Shown: positions 18,332 through 26,642 of the stretch, piece after piece | Numbering within the stretch: position 1 is the stretch's first letter | Layout of the letters: every line of letters starts with the position of its first letter | Assembly: GCA_035534615.1 (NCBI GenBank) | Contig: DATLRO010000110.1 | Coordinates: forward strand, 1 to 31,679 | Reading direction: 5' to 3' | Length of the DNA stretch: 31,679 bases | DNA from: JAGWRA01 sp035534615 | GTDB lineage: Bacteria > Acidobacteriota > Vicinamibacteria > Vicinamibacterales > CAVVIG01 | Notes under the pieces: model-generated | Database searches by the model: none | Told to the model about the DNA's origin: nothing | Seen by the model: the letters and a program-made list of their open reading frames with translations, nothing else | Translations under genes and position numbers: made by a program

Positions 18332-18916
18332 ATGATCCGGCGTCTCGCGCCCGTCCTCGGCCTCGTCCTGCTGCTGCTCACGATCGGGGCGTGCGCGAGC
18401 AGCACCGCCTCGTTCAGTCCCCGTCCCTACCCGGAATCGCCCGGCAGTCCGCCGGCAGCCGCTTCACCCGCAGCTCCCGGGATCCAGGCGCCCCCGCCGG
18501 CGACCGCCCCGGACGGCCGCACGATCGCCGAAGCGGCGTTGCGGCTGCGCGGCCGTCCGTACCGCCTGGGGGGCGACACGCCGTCCGGCTTCGACTGCAG
18601 CGGGCTCGTCCAGTACGTCTTCGCGCAGTACGGGATCGCGCTGCCTCGTGAGGTCCGGGATCAGTTCACGGCGGGACGGCCGGTTGCCACGCACGACATC
18701 GAGCCGGGCGATCTGCTCTTCTTCCGGACCGTGACGCGCGGCGCGTCGCACGTCGGCATCGCCCTGGGGCGCGGCCTGTTCGTCGACGCCCCGAGCGCGC
18801 ACGGCCACGTGCGCGTGGACCGCCTCGAGGCCCCGTACTGGAAGCGCCGGTTCCTGGGCGCCCGGCGGATCGCGTTCCGGCGTGCCGCGGCAGGCAGCTT
18901 CCGCACACCGGATTGA
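18332..18916 (+). CDS. NlpC/P60 family lipoprotein (peptidoglycan endopeptidase)
   Basis: A 194-residue exported protein. Residues 1-21 form a lipoprotein signal with Cys21 (LTIGAC), followed by a Pro/Ala/Ser linker to about residue 60 and an NlpC/P60 domain. The domain shows GRPYRLGGDTPSGFDCSGLVQYVF with catalytic Cys89, then PGDLLFF and SHVGIALGRGLFVDAPS with catalytic His140. This matches the Spr/NlpC cysteine peptidases that cut gamma-D-Glu-diaminopimelate bonds in peptidoglycan. It is transcribed alone and converges on the metallopeptidase-like gene with a 16-base gap. Confidence 0.9.
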   Translation: MIRRLAPVLGLVLLLLTIGACASSTASFSPRPYPESPGSPPAAASPAAPGIQAPPPATAPDGRTIAEAALRLRGRPYRLGGDTPSGFDCSGLVQYVFAQYGIALPREVRDQFTAGRPVATHDIEPGDLLFFRTVTRGASHVGIALGRGLFVDAPSAHGHVRVDRLEAPYWKRRFLGARRIAFRRAAAGSFRTPD

Positions 18917-18932
18917 CGACCGGACGGACCGC

Positions 18933-19766
18933 TCAGGCGGCGCGGTGCCGGCCGGCGGCCGCCGCCGGCGCGCTGACGCGACGGACGGTGTGGGGGAGAA
19001 ACAGCCGGACGCCCAGGTCGTCCTGCGTATAGCGGGTCTTCGCCGGTCTGGTCTGCAGCCGCTCGAGCGCGAGATCGGTCTTCGACACGTCCTCGGGCTG
19101 CGGCACCAGCCTCTCCACGTAGCGCTGCGGGAACGACGGATAGGTCCGGAAGGTCGTCCCGGTGACGCCGCCGTAGCGCGCCTCGAGCGCCGCGAAGCTG
19201 TAGCGGAGGAACTCGTACACGGCCGGATCCGGGCGGCTGGCCAGATACACCTCCACCATCCGCGCGACCTCTTCGAAGAACGCGGGCGAATGCATCAGCG
19301 CGGAGTACCCGCCGTCGGCGCGCGTCACCTTGCGGATGCCCGGCTCGGCGGGATCGATGTGGTACAGCTCGTGGACGATCGTATCGAGCTTCGCGATCCA
19401 CGGCTCGCGCCGGTCGTACAGGGTCCGCTTGCGGGAGCGGCTCAGCGTCTGATCGCAGAAGCGCGGCAGCACGAACGAGATCAGGTACTTGATCTCACGC
19501 GATTCGACCGAGACGGTCGGCGACTTCGTGACGAACCATTCCGAACGCCGCGTCAGCCGGCCCGAGTGGCGATCGCGCCAGAAGTAGTAGCCCGGTTCGC
19601 TGGTCGGCAGGTTCAGGCTGTGACACGTGGCGAACGGCCCGTCGGCGCCGGTCCGTCCGAACCGCGCGAAGACGAGTACCTCGTCCAGGTCGATGAAGCT
19701 CAATGACGGGACCCGCGCCACGATGTCCCGCATCAACCGGGTAATCCGTTCGGTATAGTGAATCAT
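18933..19766 (-). CDS. Putative zinc metallopeptidase-like protein (HELYH)
   Basis: A 277-residue protein that I cannot place in a named family. The key feature is TIVHELYHIDP, an HExxH zinc site at His132-His136, followed 23 residues on by ALMHSPAFFEEVARMV, in which His159 could be the third ligand, as in SprT/wss1-like gluzincin folds. There is no signal peptide, so it is likely cytoplasmic. The N-terminal half is beta-rich with a YYFWRDRHSGRL segment. ATG 19766 is chosen over GTG 19784 because the protein quality starts there; neither has a strong ribosome site. A clear promoter lies about 90 bases upstream. It could be a nonproteolytic metal protein. Confidence 0.75.
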   Translation of the reverse strand: MIHYTERITRLMRDIVARVPSLSFIDLDEVLVFARFGRTGADGPFATCHSLNLPTSEPGYYFWRDRHSGRLTRRSEWFVTKSPTVSVESREIKYLISFVLPRFCDQTLSRSRKRTLYDRREPWIAKLDTIVHELYHIDPAEPGIRKVTRADGGYSALMHSPAFFEEVARMVEVYLASRPDPAVYEFLRYSFAALEARYGGVTGTTFRTYPSFPQRYVERLVPQPEDVSKTDLALERLQTRPAKTRYTQDDLGVRLFLPHTVRRVSAPAAAAGRHRAA

Positions 19767-19859
19767 GGCGTCAGGAGCACGCACACCACGGCCGCAGACG
19801 GAGCCGGCCGCAGTGAACGAAAATTCTGTCGCTGGTGGCTGTGAGCCGAGCCAGTTTCC

Positions 19860-19887
19860 AATATAGCAGAGAGCCGCGCCTCGTCAA
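19860..19887 (-). promoter_or_regulatory. Sigma-70-type promoter of the HELYH gene
   Basis: On the minus strand TTGACG (19882-19887), a 16-base spacer and TATATT (19860-19865) fit a housekeeping promoter. Transcription would start near 19853, giving a leader of about 87 bases before ATG 19766. The rest of the gap 19767-19975 shows no gene. Confidence 0.55.
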
Positions 19888-19975
19888 GCTGGACGAGACG
19901 GCTCCTGCCCCGCTGCGTTCCGTACCTTAGCGAAATACGTGCCGTCGCCGCCGGCCCGCAGGCGCGACCGGCCGA

Positions 19976-20674
19976 TCAGGACGCTGGCGGCTCCATGGCG
20001 CCCATCCGGCGCAGGATGAGCTGCTGGCGCCGGAGCAGCCGCCGGGTGGGATGCGCGGGATTCAGCTCCCGGGGATTGATAATCGCCCCGGCCAGCAGCG
20101 CCGCTTCGTCGGGCGTGAGAGCCGACGCCGGCTTGTGAAAATAGGCCTCCGCCGCCGCTTCCGCGCCGTAGATGCCGTCGCCCCACTCGATCTCGTTCAG
20201 ATACAGCTCGAAGATGCGGCGCTTGGTGAGCTCGGCCTCCAGCCGCCGGGCGATGATCAGTTCGCGCAGCTTTCGCAGCGGGTTCTTCGAGGGGGACAGG
20301 TAGAGATTTTTCGCGAGCTGCTGCGTAATTGTGCTGCCGCCCCGCACGATACGGCCCCGCTCCAGATCGATCTCGAGCGATTCCTTCAGCTGGGTGACGT
20401 CAATCCCCTGGTGCTGCCAGAACGCGTCGTCTTCCGCCACCAGCACCGCCCGCTTGAGATCCGGCGCGATGCGGGCGTACCCCACCCAGCGCTGGCGCCT
20501 GCGCGGCATCAGACCGCGCGCCCGGGCCTGGCGGGCGCGGAGGGCCATGAACGCCGTCTCGGTCGGGTTGGCCGTCCGCAGCGGCCGGACGTCGGGCAGC
20601 GTGAGATACACGTAGATCAGGCAGGCAAACCCGACGACACCGACGCCGAGCAGCCAACGGCCGGCGGTTCGCAT
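19976..20674 (-). CDS. mtgA: Monofunctional peptidoglycan glycosyltransferase
   Basis: MtgA polymerises lipid II into glycan strands at the inner membrane. The 232-residue protein has one N-terminal membrane anchor (about residues 6-25) and a GT51 domain: VLVAEDDAFWQHQGID with catalytic Glu81, RGGSTITQQLAKNLYLSPSKNPLRKLRE and a second motif ELYLNEIEWGDGIYGAEAAA. No penicillin-binding domain follows, so it is the monofunctional type. ATG 20674 starts directly before the anchor; the frame runs 30 codons further upstream with no ribosome site and overlaps nothing useful. It lies 117 bases after the M48 protease gene and may share its transcript. Confidence 0.93.
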   Translation of the reverse strand: MRTAGRWLLGVGVVGFACLIYVYLTLPDVRPLRTANPTETAFMALRARQARARGLMPRRRQRWVGYARIAPDLKRAVLVAEDDAFWQHQGIDVTQLKESLEIDLERGRIVRGGSTITQQLAKNLYLSPSKNPLRKLRELIIARRLEAELTKRRIFELYLNEIEWGDGIYGAEAAAEAYFHKPASALTPDEAALLAGAIINPRELNPAHPTRRLLRRQQLILRRMGAMEPPAS

Positions 20675-20791
20675 GGAAGTCTTCACAGGGACGCGGCAGG
20701 GCCGGCGGCTCGCGCCGTCGCCCTGCACGGGAATCGCTTCGCGCCCGGCCGCAGAAAATCTCACGGCGCCGGCCGCCGAAGCTCTGCCGTA

Positions 20792-22324
20792 TCAGCCGGC
20801 GACGACGATCTTGATTTCTTGGGCCGGGCGGGGCGGATCGTCCACGGCGTGACCGTTCAGGATGGCGAGCGCCGCCGGCGTGACGAGTCCCCCGCCCGCA
20901 CCGGCGGCAATCGACGCCCACGTCTCGCCGGGGGCGACGCGATGCAGCCGCACCCGGTTCGGCCGGATCCGCGACGCCTCCTCCGCCGTGAGCGCGCGGA
21001 ACGACCGGATGCTGCGGTCGAACAGATCGGCGAGACCGCCGAACGCGGCCGGAGGCGCGAACCCGGCGACCAGATACGTACGCGAGCCGCTCCGGATGTC
21101 GGCCGCCCGCAGCCGCACGCGGCCGACGCTCTGCAGCGAGCCGTCGTAGGTCCCGACGTACGCCGGCAGCCCGCCGATCGTCGTCTCCCCGCCGGTGACG
21201 CGCGTGAACCCGGCGTGGCGCATGGTCGTCGCCGCGACCTCCGCCATCGACACGCCGGCCGGATGATCCACCCCCTGCAGGAACATGTAGACGTCGGCCC
21301 CCGGCTGTTTCGCCACCACCTGCTCCCTGCCGTTGCTGATCGGCCAGCCCTGGGGAAACCGGAGCGCGAACTGCAGCTCGGGATGCAGGAACTCGCTGGC
21401 CCGGACGACGCCCTCCCTGGGGTTGTCGCCGTAGACGATGCCGTCGATCCGGCGAAGATATTCCGGGCGATCGGTCGTCCACTGGCGGCCGGGATTCGCA
21501 CGTTCGATCCGGGCGACCGTCGCCGCAATCTGCTGGACGCGGTCGACCGGCTGCGGATGCGTCTGCAGCCAGTTCGGCACGCCGCGGCTGTCGGTCGCCT
21601 CCTGGATGCGTCCGAGCGTCGCCAGCAGCGCCGGCACGCCCTGCGGATCCCAGCCGGCCCTCGCCTCGTAGGTGGCGCCGAGCTGGTCGGCCTGCAGTTC
21701 GTCGCCGCGGCTGTACTTGAGGAAGAGCAGCCCCAGCCCCGACTGGGCGAGCTCGGTGAACGGCCTCGTCTGGGGGACGAAGATGCTGCCGAGGACGAGC
21801 CCGAGCTGGGCGCCGGCGGACCGCGTGTACCGCTGGGCCCCGTGGCGCGCCGTCACGTGGCCGATCTCGTGCCCCAGCACGCCGGCCAGCTGCGCCTCGC
21901 TGTCCAGGTGCGCCAGGATGCCGCGCGTGACGTAGATGTAGCCGCCCGGCAGGGCAAACGCGTTGACGGCCGGCACGTCGAGGACCGTGAAGTGCCACGG
22001 CAGGTTCGGCCGATCGGAGACGCGGGCGAGCCGCAGGCCGATCTGTTCGACGTACGCCTGCAGCGCCGGGTCGTCGTAGACGCCCATTTCCTTGCGGACT
22101 TCGGCGTCGTTCTGCCGCCCGATCTGGATTTCCTGCGCCTCGCTCATCAGCGAGAACTGGCGCCGCCCCGTCGCCGGGTTCGTGGCGCACCCGGCCGACG
22201 CGAGCGCCGCCAGCAGGCACAGCGAGCACACCGCCGTCACGCGGGACCGCCGCCCACCGGCGGCTCTGGCCGTCGGGGCCCGTCTCCGGGTTCCGCGTAC
22301 GTCGCGACGACCGGCGTCCGACAA
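20792..22324 (-). CDS. M48 family metalloprotease lipoprotein with LysM-like tail
   Basis: A 510-residue envelope protease of the BepA/LoiP (M48C) type, expected to handle outer-membrane protein quality control in the periplasm. After a basic N-terminus comes a signal peptide with lipobox Cys46, then LAGVLGHEIGHVTARHGA with the zinc motif HEIGH at 152-156 and RGDELQAD carrying the third ligand Glu209. The last 50 residues (RVAPGETWASIA … TPAALAILNG … IKIV) look like a LysM peptidoglycan-binding repeat. Between them is a ~170-residue region without an obvious family. TTG 22324 is used because GGGAG sits six bases before it; GTG 22240 would give a more normal signal peptide. Confidence 0.9.
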   Translation of the reverse strand: MSDAGRRDVRGTRRRAPTARAAGGRRSRVTAVCSLCLLAALASAGCATNPATGRRQFSLMSEAQEIQIGRQNDAEVRKEMGVYDDPALQAYVEQIGLRLARVSDRPNLPWHFTVLDVPAVNAFALPGGYIYVTRGILAHLDSEAQLAGVLGHEIGHVTARHGAQRYTRSAGAQLGLVLGSIFVPQTRPFTELAQSGLGLLFLKYSRGDELQADQLGATYEARAGWDPQGVPALLATLGRIQEATDSRGVPNWLQTHPQPVDRVQQIAATVARIERANPGRQWTTDRPEYLRRIDGIVYGDNPREGVVRASEFLHPELQFALRFPQGWPISNGREQVVAKQPGADVYMFLQGVDHPAGVSMAEVAATTMRHAGFTRVTGGETTIGGLPAYVGTYDGSLQSVGRVRLRAADIRSGSRTYLVAGFAPPAAFGGLADLFDRSIRSFRALTAEEASRIRPNRVRLHRVAPGETWASIAAGAGGGLVTPAALAILNGHAVDDPPRPAQEIKIVVAG

Positions 22325-22347
22325 CGCGCTCTCCCTTCGCGCCGGAC

Positions 22348-23502
22348 CTACCGGCTCATGGCGGCGACGGCGGCGGCCGTGCCGGCGCCGGGCGGAACCT
22401 TGACACCCTGCGCGCCGAGCGCCCGCTCGAGCGCGCCGAGGAACAGCAGGATCAGGTGCGGCGCGGAACTGTCGCCCATCAGGCCCACCCGCCAGATCCT
22501 GCCGGCCAGCGGACCGAGACCGGCGCCGATCTCGATCTGGAATTCCTCGAGCAGCAGCCTCCGGACGGCCGCGTCATCGACCCCGTCGGGCACCCTGACG
22601 GCGTTGAGCGTCCACAGGCGCTCGCCGGCCGGCGGCAGCACCGACAGCCCCATCGCGCTCAGCCCGTCGAGCAGTATCCGGTGGTGGCGCTCGTGGCGCG
22701 CCCATCGGGCTTCGAGCCCTTCCTCGTCCACCGCCGCGAGCGCCTCGTGCAGCGCATAGACGAGGGTGGACGACATCGTGTGGTGGTACTTGCGGCGCAC
22801 CCAGTAGTCTTCGAGCAGCGCCAGGTCGAAGTAGAAGCTGCGCGACTTCACGCGTCGCGCCAGCGCGTCGGGCGAGAACACCACGGGCGCCAGGCCGGAC
22901 GGGGCGCTCAGGCATTTCTGCGAGCAGCTGTAGACCGCCCCGAGCCCCCAGCGCTCCACCTCGAGCCGGTGGCCGCCGAACGACGTGACGGCGTCGACGA
23001 TCGTGACCGCCCCCTGCTCGCGGGCGATCCGCGCGATCTCTTCCACCGGGTTCAGCACGCCGGTCGACGTCTCGGCGTGCACGACGGCGACGACGTCGGC
23101 CGGCCGGGTCCGGAGGGCGTTCCGCACCGCGTCCGGATCGCACGCGCGTCCCCACTCGACGTCGGTCCGCGTGACGGCGGCGCCGTACCGCTCGAGCATC
23201 TGCGCCAGGCGCTCGCCGAAGTAGCCGGTGACGACCACGTGCGCGCGGGTGCCGGGCTGGACGAGGTTGGCGACCGCCGTCTCCATGCCGGAGGTGCCGG
23301 TCCCGGAAACCGCCAGCGCGAACGAGCCGGACGGCGCGCGGAACAGTATCGTCAGCCGCTCGCGGACGTCGTCCAGCAGCGACACCATCAGCGGGTCGAG
23401 ATGGCTGACCACGGGGGTCGCGAGCGCCCGCATGACGCGGGCGGATGTCAGGCTCGGGCCGGGTCCGAGAAGAATGCGTTCGATCTTCGGTAATGACGCC
23501 AT
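22348..23502 (-). CDS. Alanine-glyoxylate / serine-pyruvate type aminotransferase
   Basis: A 384-residue PLP enzyme of class V, of the AGXT/serine-pyruvate group, expected to transaminate glyoxylate to glycine using alanine or serine. It begins KIERILLGPGPS, shows AVSGTGTSGMETAVANL, TIVDAVTSFGGH with PLP-binding Asp170, and VYSCSQKCLSAPSGLAPV with Schiff-base Lys196. ATG 23502 gives the standard N-terminus; the frame's upstream extension is antisense to nothing and reads as low-complexity. It starts 11 bases after the stop of the aldolase-like gene whose product could supply glyoxylate. No strong ribosome site is visible, consistent with coupling. Confidence 0.9.
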   Translation of the reverse strand: MASLPKIERILLGPGPSLTSARVMRALATPVVSHLDPLMVSLLDDVRERLTILFRAPSGSFALAVSGTGTSGMETAVANLVQPGTRAHVVVTGYFGERLAQMLERYGAAVTRTDVEWGRACDPDAVRNALRTRPADVVAVVHAETSTGVLNPVEEIARIAREQGAVTIVDAVTSFGGHRLEVERWGLGAVYSCSQKCLSAPSGLAPVVFSPDALARRVKSRSFYFDLALLEDYWVRRKYHHTMSSTLVYALHEALAAVDEEGLEARWARHERHHRILLDGLSAMGLSVLPPAGERLWTLNAVRVPDGVDDAAVRRLLLEEFQIEIGAGLGPLAGRIWRVGLMGDSSAPHLILLFLGALERALGAQGVKVPPGAGTAAAVAAMSR

Positions 23503-23513
23503 GCGTGTGCCGA

Positions 23514-24410
23514 TCAGGACGACAGCGCCACTTCGTGGAACGCGCGCAGCTGCTCCCGCAGGGTGTCGAGCGCCGGCGGCGGCACCGGCTGCAGCGGCGG
23601 GCGCGGCTGCCCCGCGCGGTATCCGGCGAGGTTGAGCGCCGCCTTCAGGCCGGGCACGCCGAAGCCGCTCGTCACCGAGCGGGCCAGCGGCGTGATCTGC
23701 CGCTGCAGCGCCAGCGCCTCCGCATGGCGGCCGGCGCCGGTCAGTTCGTACAGCCGCACGCACTCCTCGGGAATGACGCAGGCCGCCGCCACGATGCCGC
23801 CCGAGGCGCCCAGGCACAGGCTCGTGTAGAGCGTCGGCGCCGCCCCGACCAGCACGCTGAAGTCCGGAGGCGTCAGCGAGACCAGGTCGCCCACCTGCGC
23901 CATGTCGCCCCCCGATTCCTTGACGCCGACGATGTTCGGGTGCTCCGCCAGGCGGGCCACGGTGACCGGCAGCAGATTGACGCCGGTGACCGCCGTGAAG
24001 TTGTACAGGATCACCGGCACCGGCGAGGCGTCCGCGACCGCCGTGTAGTGCCGGATCAGCGCGTCCATCGTCATCTGGCTCTTGAAGAACGACGGCGTCC
24101 GGACGAGGACGGCGTCGGCGCCCGCCCGCGCGGCGCGGCGCGCGGCGGCCACGGCCGCCTTCGTCGATTCCCGGCCGGTGCCGGCAATGAGCAGCCGATC
24201 GCGCGGCACCCGCTCCCGCACGGTGGCGACGATCCGCTCCGACTCGTCTTCGTCGATGAGTGCCGCCTCGCCGTTCGAACCGAGCGCCACGATCCCGGCC
24301 AGCGGGGTCGTCATCCAGCGCTCGATGTCAAAGCGCAATGCGTCGAAATCGACCTCGTCGCTGGCGTCGAACGGGGTGGGGATGGGCGGCAGGACACCAT
24401 GGATCTTCAT
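23514..24410 (-). CDS. DapA-family aldolase, probable 4-hydroxy-2-oxoglutarate aldolase
   Basis: A 298-residue member of the DHDPS/N-acetylneuraminate lyase family. Key residues are Tyr136 in VILYNFTA and Schiff-base Lys164 in NIVGVKESGGD. Instead of the GTTGE box of true DapA it has GSNGE (44-48), and its end (SGFGVPGLKAALNLAGY … PRPPLQP) parallels the GIPGLKK…GY…RAPLQ end I recall of animal HOGA1. I therefore prefer an aldolase that splits 4-hydroxy-2-oxoglutarate into pyruvate and glyoxylate. The next gene is a glyoxylate-type aminotransferase, which fits. ATG 24410 follows a 5' leader with its own promoter at 24483-24511. An ordinary DapA or a sugar-acid aldolase remains possible. Confidence 0.82.
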   Translation of the reverse strand: MKIHGVLPPIPTPFDASDEVDFDALRFDIERWMTTPLAGIVALGSNGEAALIDEDESERIVATVRERVPRDRLLIAGTGRESTKAAVAAARRAARAGADAVLVRTPSFFKSQMTMDALIRHYTAVADASPVPVILYNFTAVTGVNLLPVTVARLAEHPNIVGVKESGGDMAQVGDLVSLTPPDFSVLVGAAPTLYTSLCLGASGGIVAAACVIPEECVRLYELTGAGRHAEALALQRQITPLARSVTSGFGVPGLKAALNLAGYRAGQPRPPLQPVPPPALDTLREQLRAFHEVALSS

Positions 24411-24482
24411 GCTCGGAGCTCCGCTGCGTGCGCAGGAACCGCCTCCGGCCCGGAGCGGGTCACGGGTGTCCTGCCTCAGAGC

Positions 24483-24511
24483 AACGTAACCAACCGCTCG
24501 CCGGCTGTCAA
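24483..24511 (-). promoter_or_regulatory. Promoter of the aldolase-aminotransferase unit
   Basis: On the minus strand TTGACA (24506-24511), a 17-base spacer and TACGTT (24483-24488) stand about 70 bases before the aldolase start. The -35 box is a perfect consensus. It lies in the 185-base gap after the permease gene and makes the aldolase and aminotransferase genes independent of the transporter operon. No other feature is seen in that gap. Confidence 0.6.
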
Positions 24512-24595
24512 TGAGGGTGTCCGGACCGGGCGGAAGCCGATGCGCGGCGGCGGATGCCGGAAGGGGCGCCAGCAGGCCCGCCGGGCGCACCCCGA

Positions 24596-25672
24596 TCAGC
24601 GCAGATCGGCGGTCGGACCGGCGTCGCGCACCGGCGAGCCGGCATGGAACGCCGCCGCCGGGTCGACCCCCGATCCCTGCAGAATCAGATTCAGGCCGAG
24701 GACGACGAGGAAGATCGCGGCCGCCGGCGCGAGCACCCAGGGGAAGTCGGCGATGGCGGAGACGTTGGCGGCATCCCGCAGCATCGAGCCCCAGCTGGGC
24801 GCCGGGCCGGGAAATCCCATGCCGACGTACGACAGCGTCGCCTCGGCCAGCACGAACGCCGGCGTCAGCACCGTCAGCTGGACGAGGAGAAAGCCGCGGG
24901 TCGACGGCAGCAGGTGCCGGAACAGCAGCCGCGCCCGCCCCGCGCCGCACGCGACCGCCGCCGCGTAGTACTCGCGGCGGCGCTCCGCGGCGACGATGGC
25001 GCGCACCCCCTGCGCGATGAACGGCGAGCCGACGAGCGCGAGGATGCCGGCGAGCAGCGCGAACACCGTCGAGGCCGGCAGCACCAGCGGCATCACCGCG
25101 CGCAGCGCGAGAATCACGTAGATCGCGGGCAGCACCAGCAGGAACTCCGCGCCGCGCATCAGCAGCTCTTCGGTCGCGCCGCCCGCGCTGCCGGCGATCC
25201 CGCCGACCACCGCCCCGACGAGCAGGGCGCCGAGGGCCGCGACCGCCGCCACCCCGAGCGACAGGCGGGCGCCATAGAGGAGCCGGCTGAACTCGTCGCG
25301 GCCGAAGCTGTCGGCGCCGAGCAGCAGCAGCGGCGCCCGCCGGTCGTCCGCCGACATGACAAGCCGGCCGCGGGTGAACCAGACGAGCGGCACGCGCACC
25401 TGCCGATCGGGCGCGTAACGCTGTTCCAGCCGGCTGACAAGGCGCAGCGGATAGATGAACGGGGCGTGCCAGTGGCCGCCGGCGTCTCGGATGTGGGGCC
25501 AGGTGGGCGGCGCGAACAGCAGGTCCGGATGCTGATCGTCGGCCGCATGGGGGGCCAGCCACGGCGCGGCGACGGCGCCGAGCAGCACGACGCCCATGAT
25601 CAGCAGGCCGATCCCGCGAAGCCATCCGAGGTGATGCCGCACTGTCGTCAATCCCCCGCGACCGCGGTCCAC
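24596..25672 (-). CDS. Peptide/nickel-type ABC transporter permease (DppC/OppC-like)
   Basis: A 358-residue inner-membrane permease of the OppC/DppC type. It has a first membrane helix (about residues 17-40), a large extracytoplasmic segment, then LLGADSFGRDEFSRLLYGARLSL, the family signature. Further helices follow, along with the ATPase-docking loop REYYAAAVACGAGRARLLFRHLLP (the EAA-type motif). The loop between helix 1 and the signature is about 85 residues, longer than in most OppC proteins, as expected of the subgroup with an inserted domain. GTG 25672 starts 16 bases after the previous permease. No ATPase gene follows; the aldolase comes next. Confidence 0.9.
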   Translation of the reverse strand: MDRGRGGLTTVRHHLGWLRGIGLLIMGVVLLGAVAAPWLAPHAADDQHPDLLFAPPTWPHIRDAGGHWHAPFIYPLRLVSRLEQRYAPDRQVRVPLVWFTRGRLVMSADDRRAPLLLLGADSFGRDEFSRLLYGARLSLGVAAVAALGALLVGAVVGGIAGSAGGATEELLMRGAEFLLVLPAIYVILALRAVMPLVLPASTVFALLAGILALVGSPFIAQGVRAIVAAERRREYYAAAVACGAGRARLLFRHLLPSTRGFLLVQLTVLTPAFVLAEATLSYVGMGFPGPAPSWGSMLRDAANVSAIADFPWVLAPAAAIFLVVLGLNLILQGSGVDPAAAFHAGSPVRDAGPTADLR

Positions 25673-25688
25673 AGCGCCGGTCCCCGCC

Positions 25689-26639
25689 TCATTGCGCGCG
25701 GACGCGGGGATCGGCCGCCGCGAGCGCCAGATCGGAAATCACGCTGCCGGCCGCCAGAAAAAGGGCGCCGGCCGCGGCGCAGCCGGTCACCAGGTAGACG
25801 TCCCGCGCGCGCAGCGCGTCGTACATCAGGCGGCCGAGGCCCGGCCACGCCGTCACGATCTCGACGATGAACGAGCCGCTCAGCAGGGTGCCCACGACGA
25901 GGCCGTACACCGAGGCGCACGGCCGGATGGCGACGCGCAGCGCGTCGCGCCAGATCAGCCGGCCGGGCGGCACCCCCCGCGCCCGCGCCGCCAGCACGAA
26001 CGGCTGCGTCAGCGCCTCGGCCATCGCCTGCGACTGCAGCCGCTCGAACATCGCCGCGACCGGCAGCGCCAGCGCCACGGCCGGCAGCGTGAGGTGCCAG
26101 AGCACGTCCCGGACGAGGCCGAAGCCCGACACGTCGAGCGAGCTCATCCCGCCGATCGGAAACCAGCCCGTGCGCGCGGCGACGAAGACGAACAGGAGCG
26201 ACGTAACCAGCGGCGGCATCGACAGCAGCAGCAGCGACACGAGCCGGATGGCGGTGGCGAGCGGACCGGGCCGGCTGCCGCTCACGACCCCGAGCGGGAG
26301 CCCGACGAGCGTGGCCAGCAGGAGCGCCGCCAGCGCCAGCAGCGCCGTATTGGCCGCCCGCTGCGGAATCAGCTGGGCGACCGGCCGGCCGTAGAGCAGC
26401 GAGGTGCCGAAATCCAGCCGCGCCGCGTGCGCGAGCCAGAGGCCGTACTGCGTGAGGATCGGCTCATCGAGCCCGTACCGCGCCCGGGCGCGGGCGACCG
26501 TCCGGGGATTGGCGCCCAGCCCGAACGCCTCGGTCGCGAAGTCGCCCGGCGCCAGCCGGGTCAGGACCAGCGACGCCGACGCCACGACGAACACCAGCAG
26601 CACCGCGAAGCCGAGCCGCCGGAGCAGGTACCGCACCAT
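25689..26639 (-). CDS. Peptide/nickel-type ABC transporter permease (DppB/OppB-like)
   Basis: A 316-residue inner-membrane permease: MVRYLLRRLGFAVLLVFVVASASLVLTRLAPGD is the standard OppB opening, followed by YGLDEPILTQYGLWLAHAARLDFGTSL, five further helices and an EAA-type loop (QPFVLAARARGVPPGRLIWRDALR). The C-terminus shows GSFIVEIVTAWPGLGRLMYDALRARD, another family signature. Start ATG 26639 lies directly after the stop of the binding-protein gene (TTG 26642 would abut it). Forms the translocation pore with the next permease. Confidence 0.92.
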   Translation of the reverse strand: MVRYLLRRLGFAVLLVFVVASASLVLTRLAPGDFATEAFGLGANPRTVARARARYGLDEPILTQYGLWLAHAARLDFGTSLLYGRPVAQLIPQRAANTALLALAALLLATLVGLPLGVVSGSRPGPLATAIRLVSLLLLSMPPLVTSLLFVFVAARTGWFPIGGMSSLDVSGFGLVRDVLWHLTLPAVALALPVAAMFERLQSQAMAEALTQPFVLAARARGVPPGRLIWRDALRVAIRPCASVYGLVVGTLLSGSFIVEIVTAWPGLGRLMYDALRARDVYLVTGCAAAGALFLAAGSVISDLALAAADPRVRAQ

Positions 26640-26642
26640 CAA

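Noticed and set aside
23514..24410. Naming the DapA-family gene dapA because lysA is in the same window
   Set aside because: lysA lies 18 kb away, and the GSNGE box and C-terminal pattern fit the 4-hydroxy-2-oxoglutarate aldolase group better; its neighbour is a glyoxylate-type aminotransferase.
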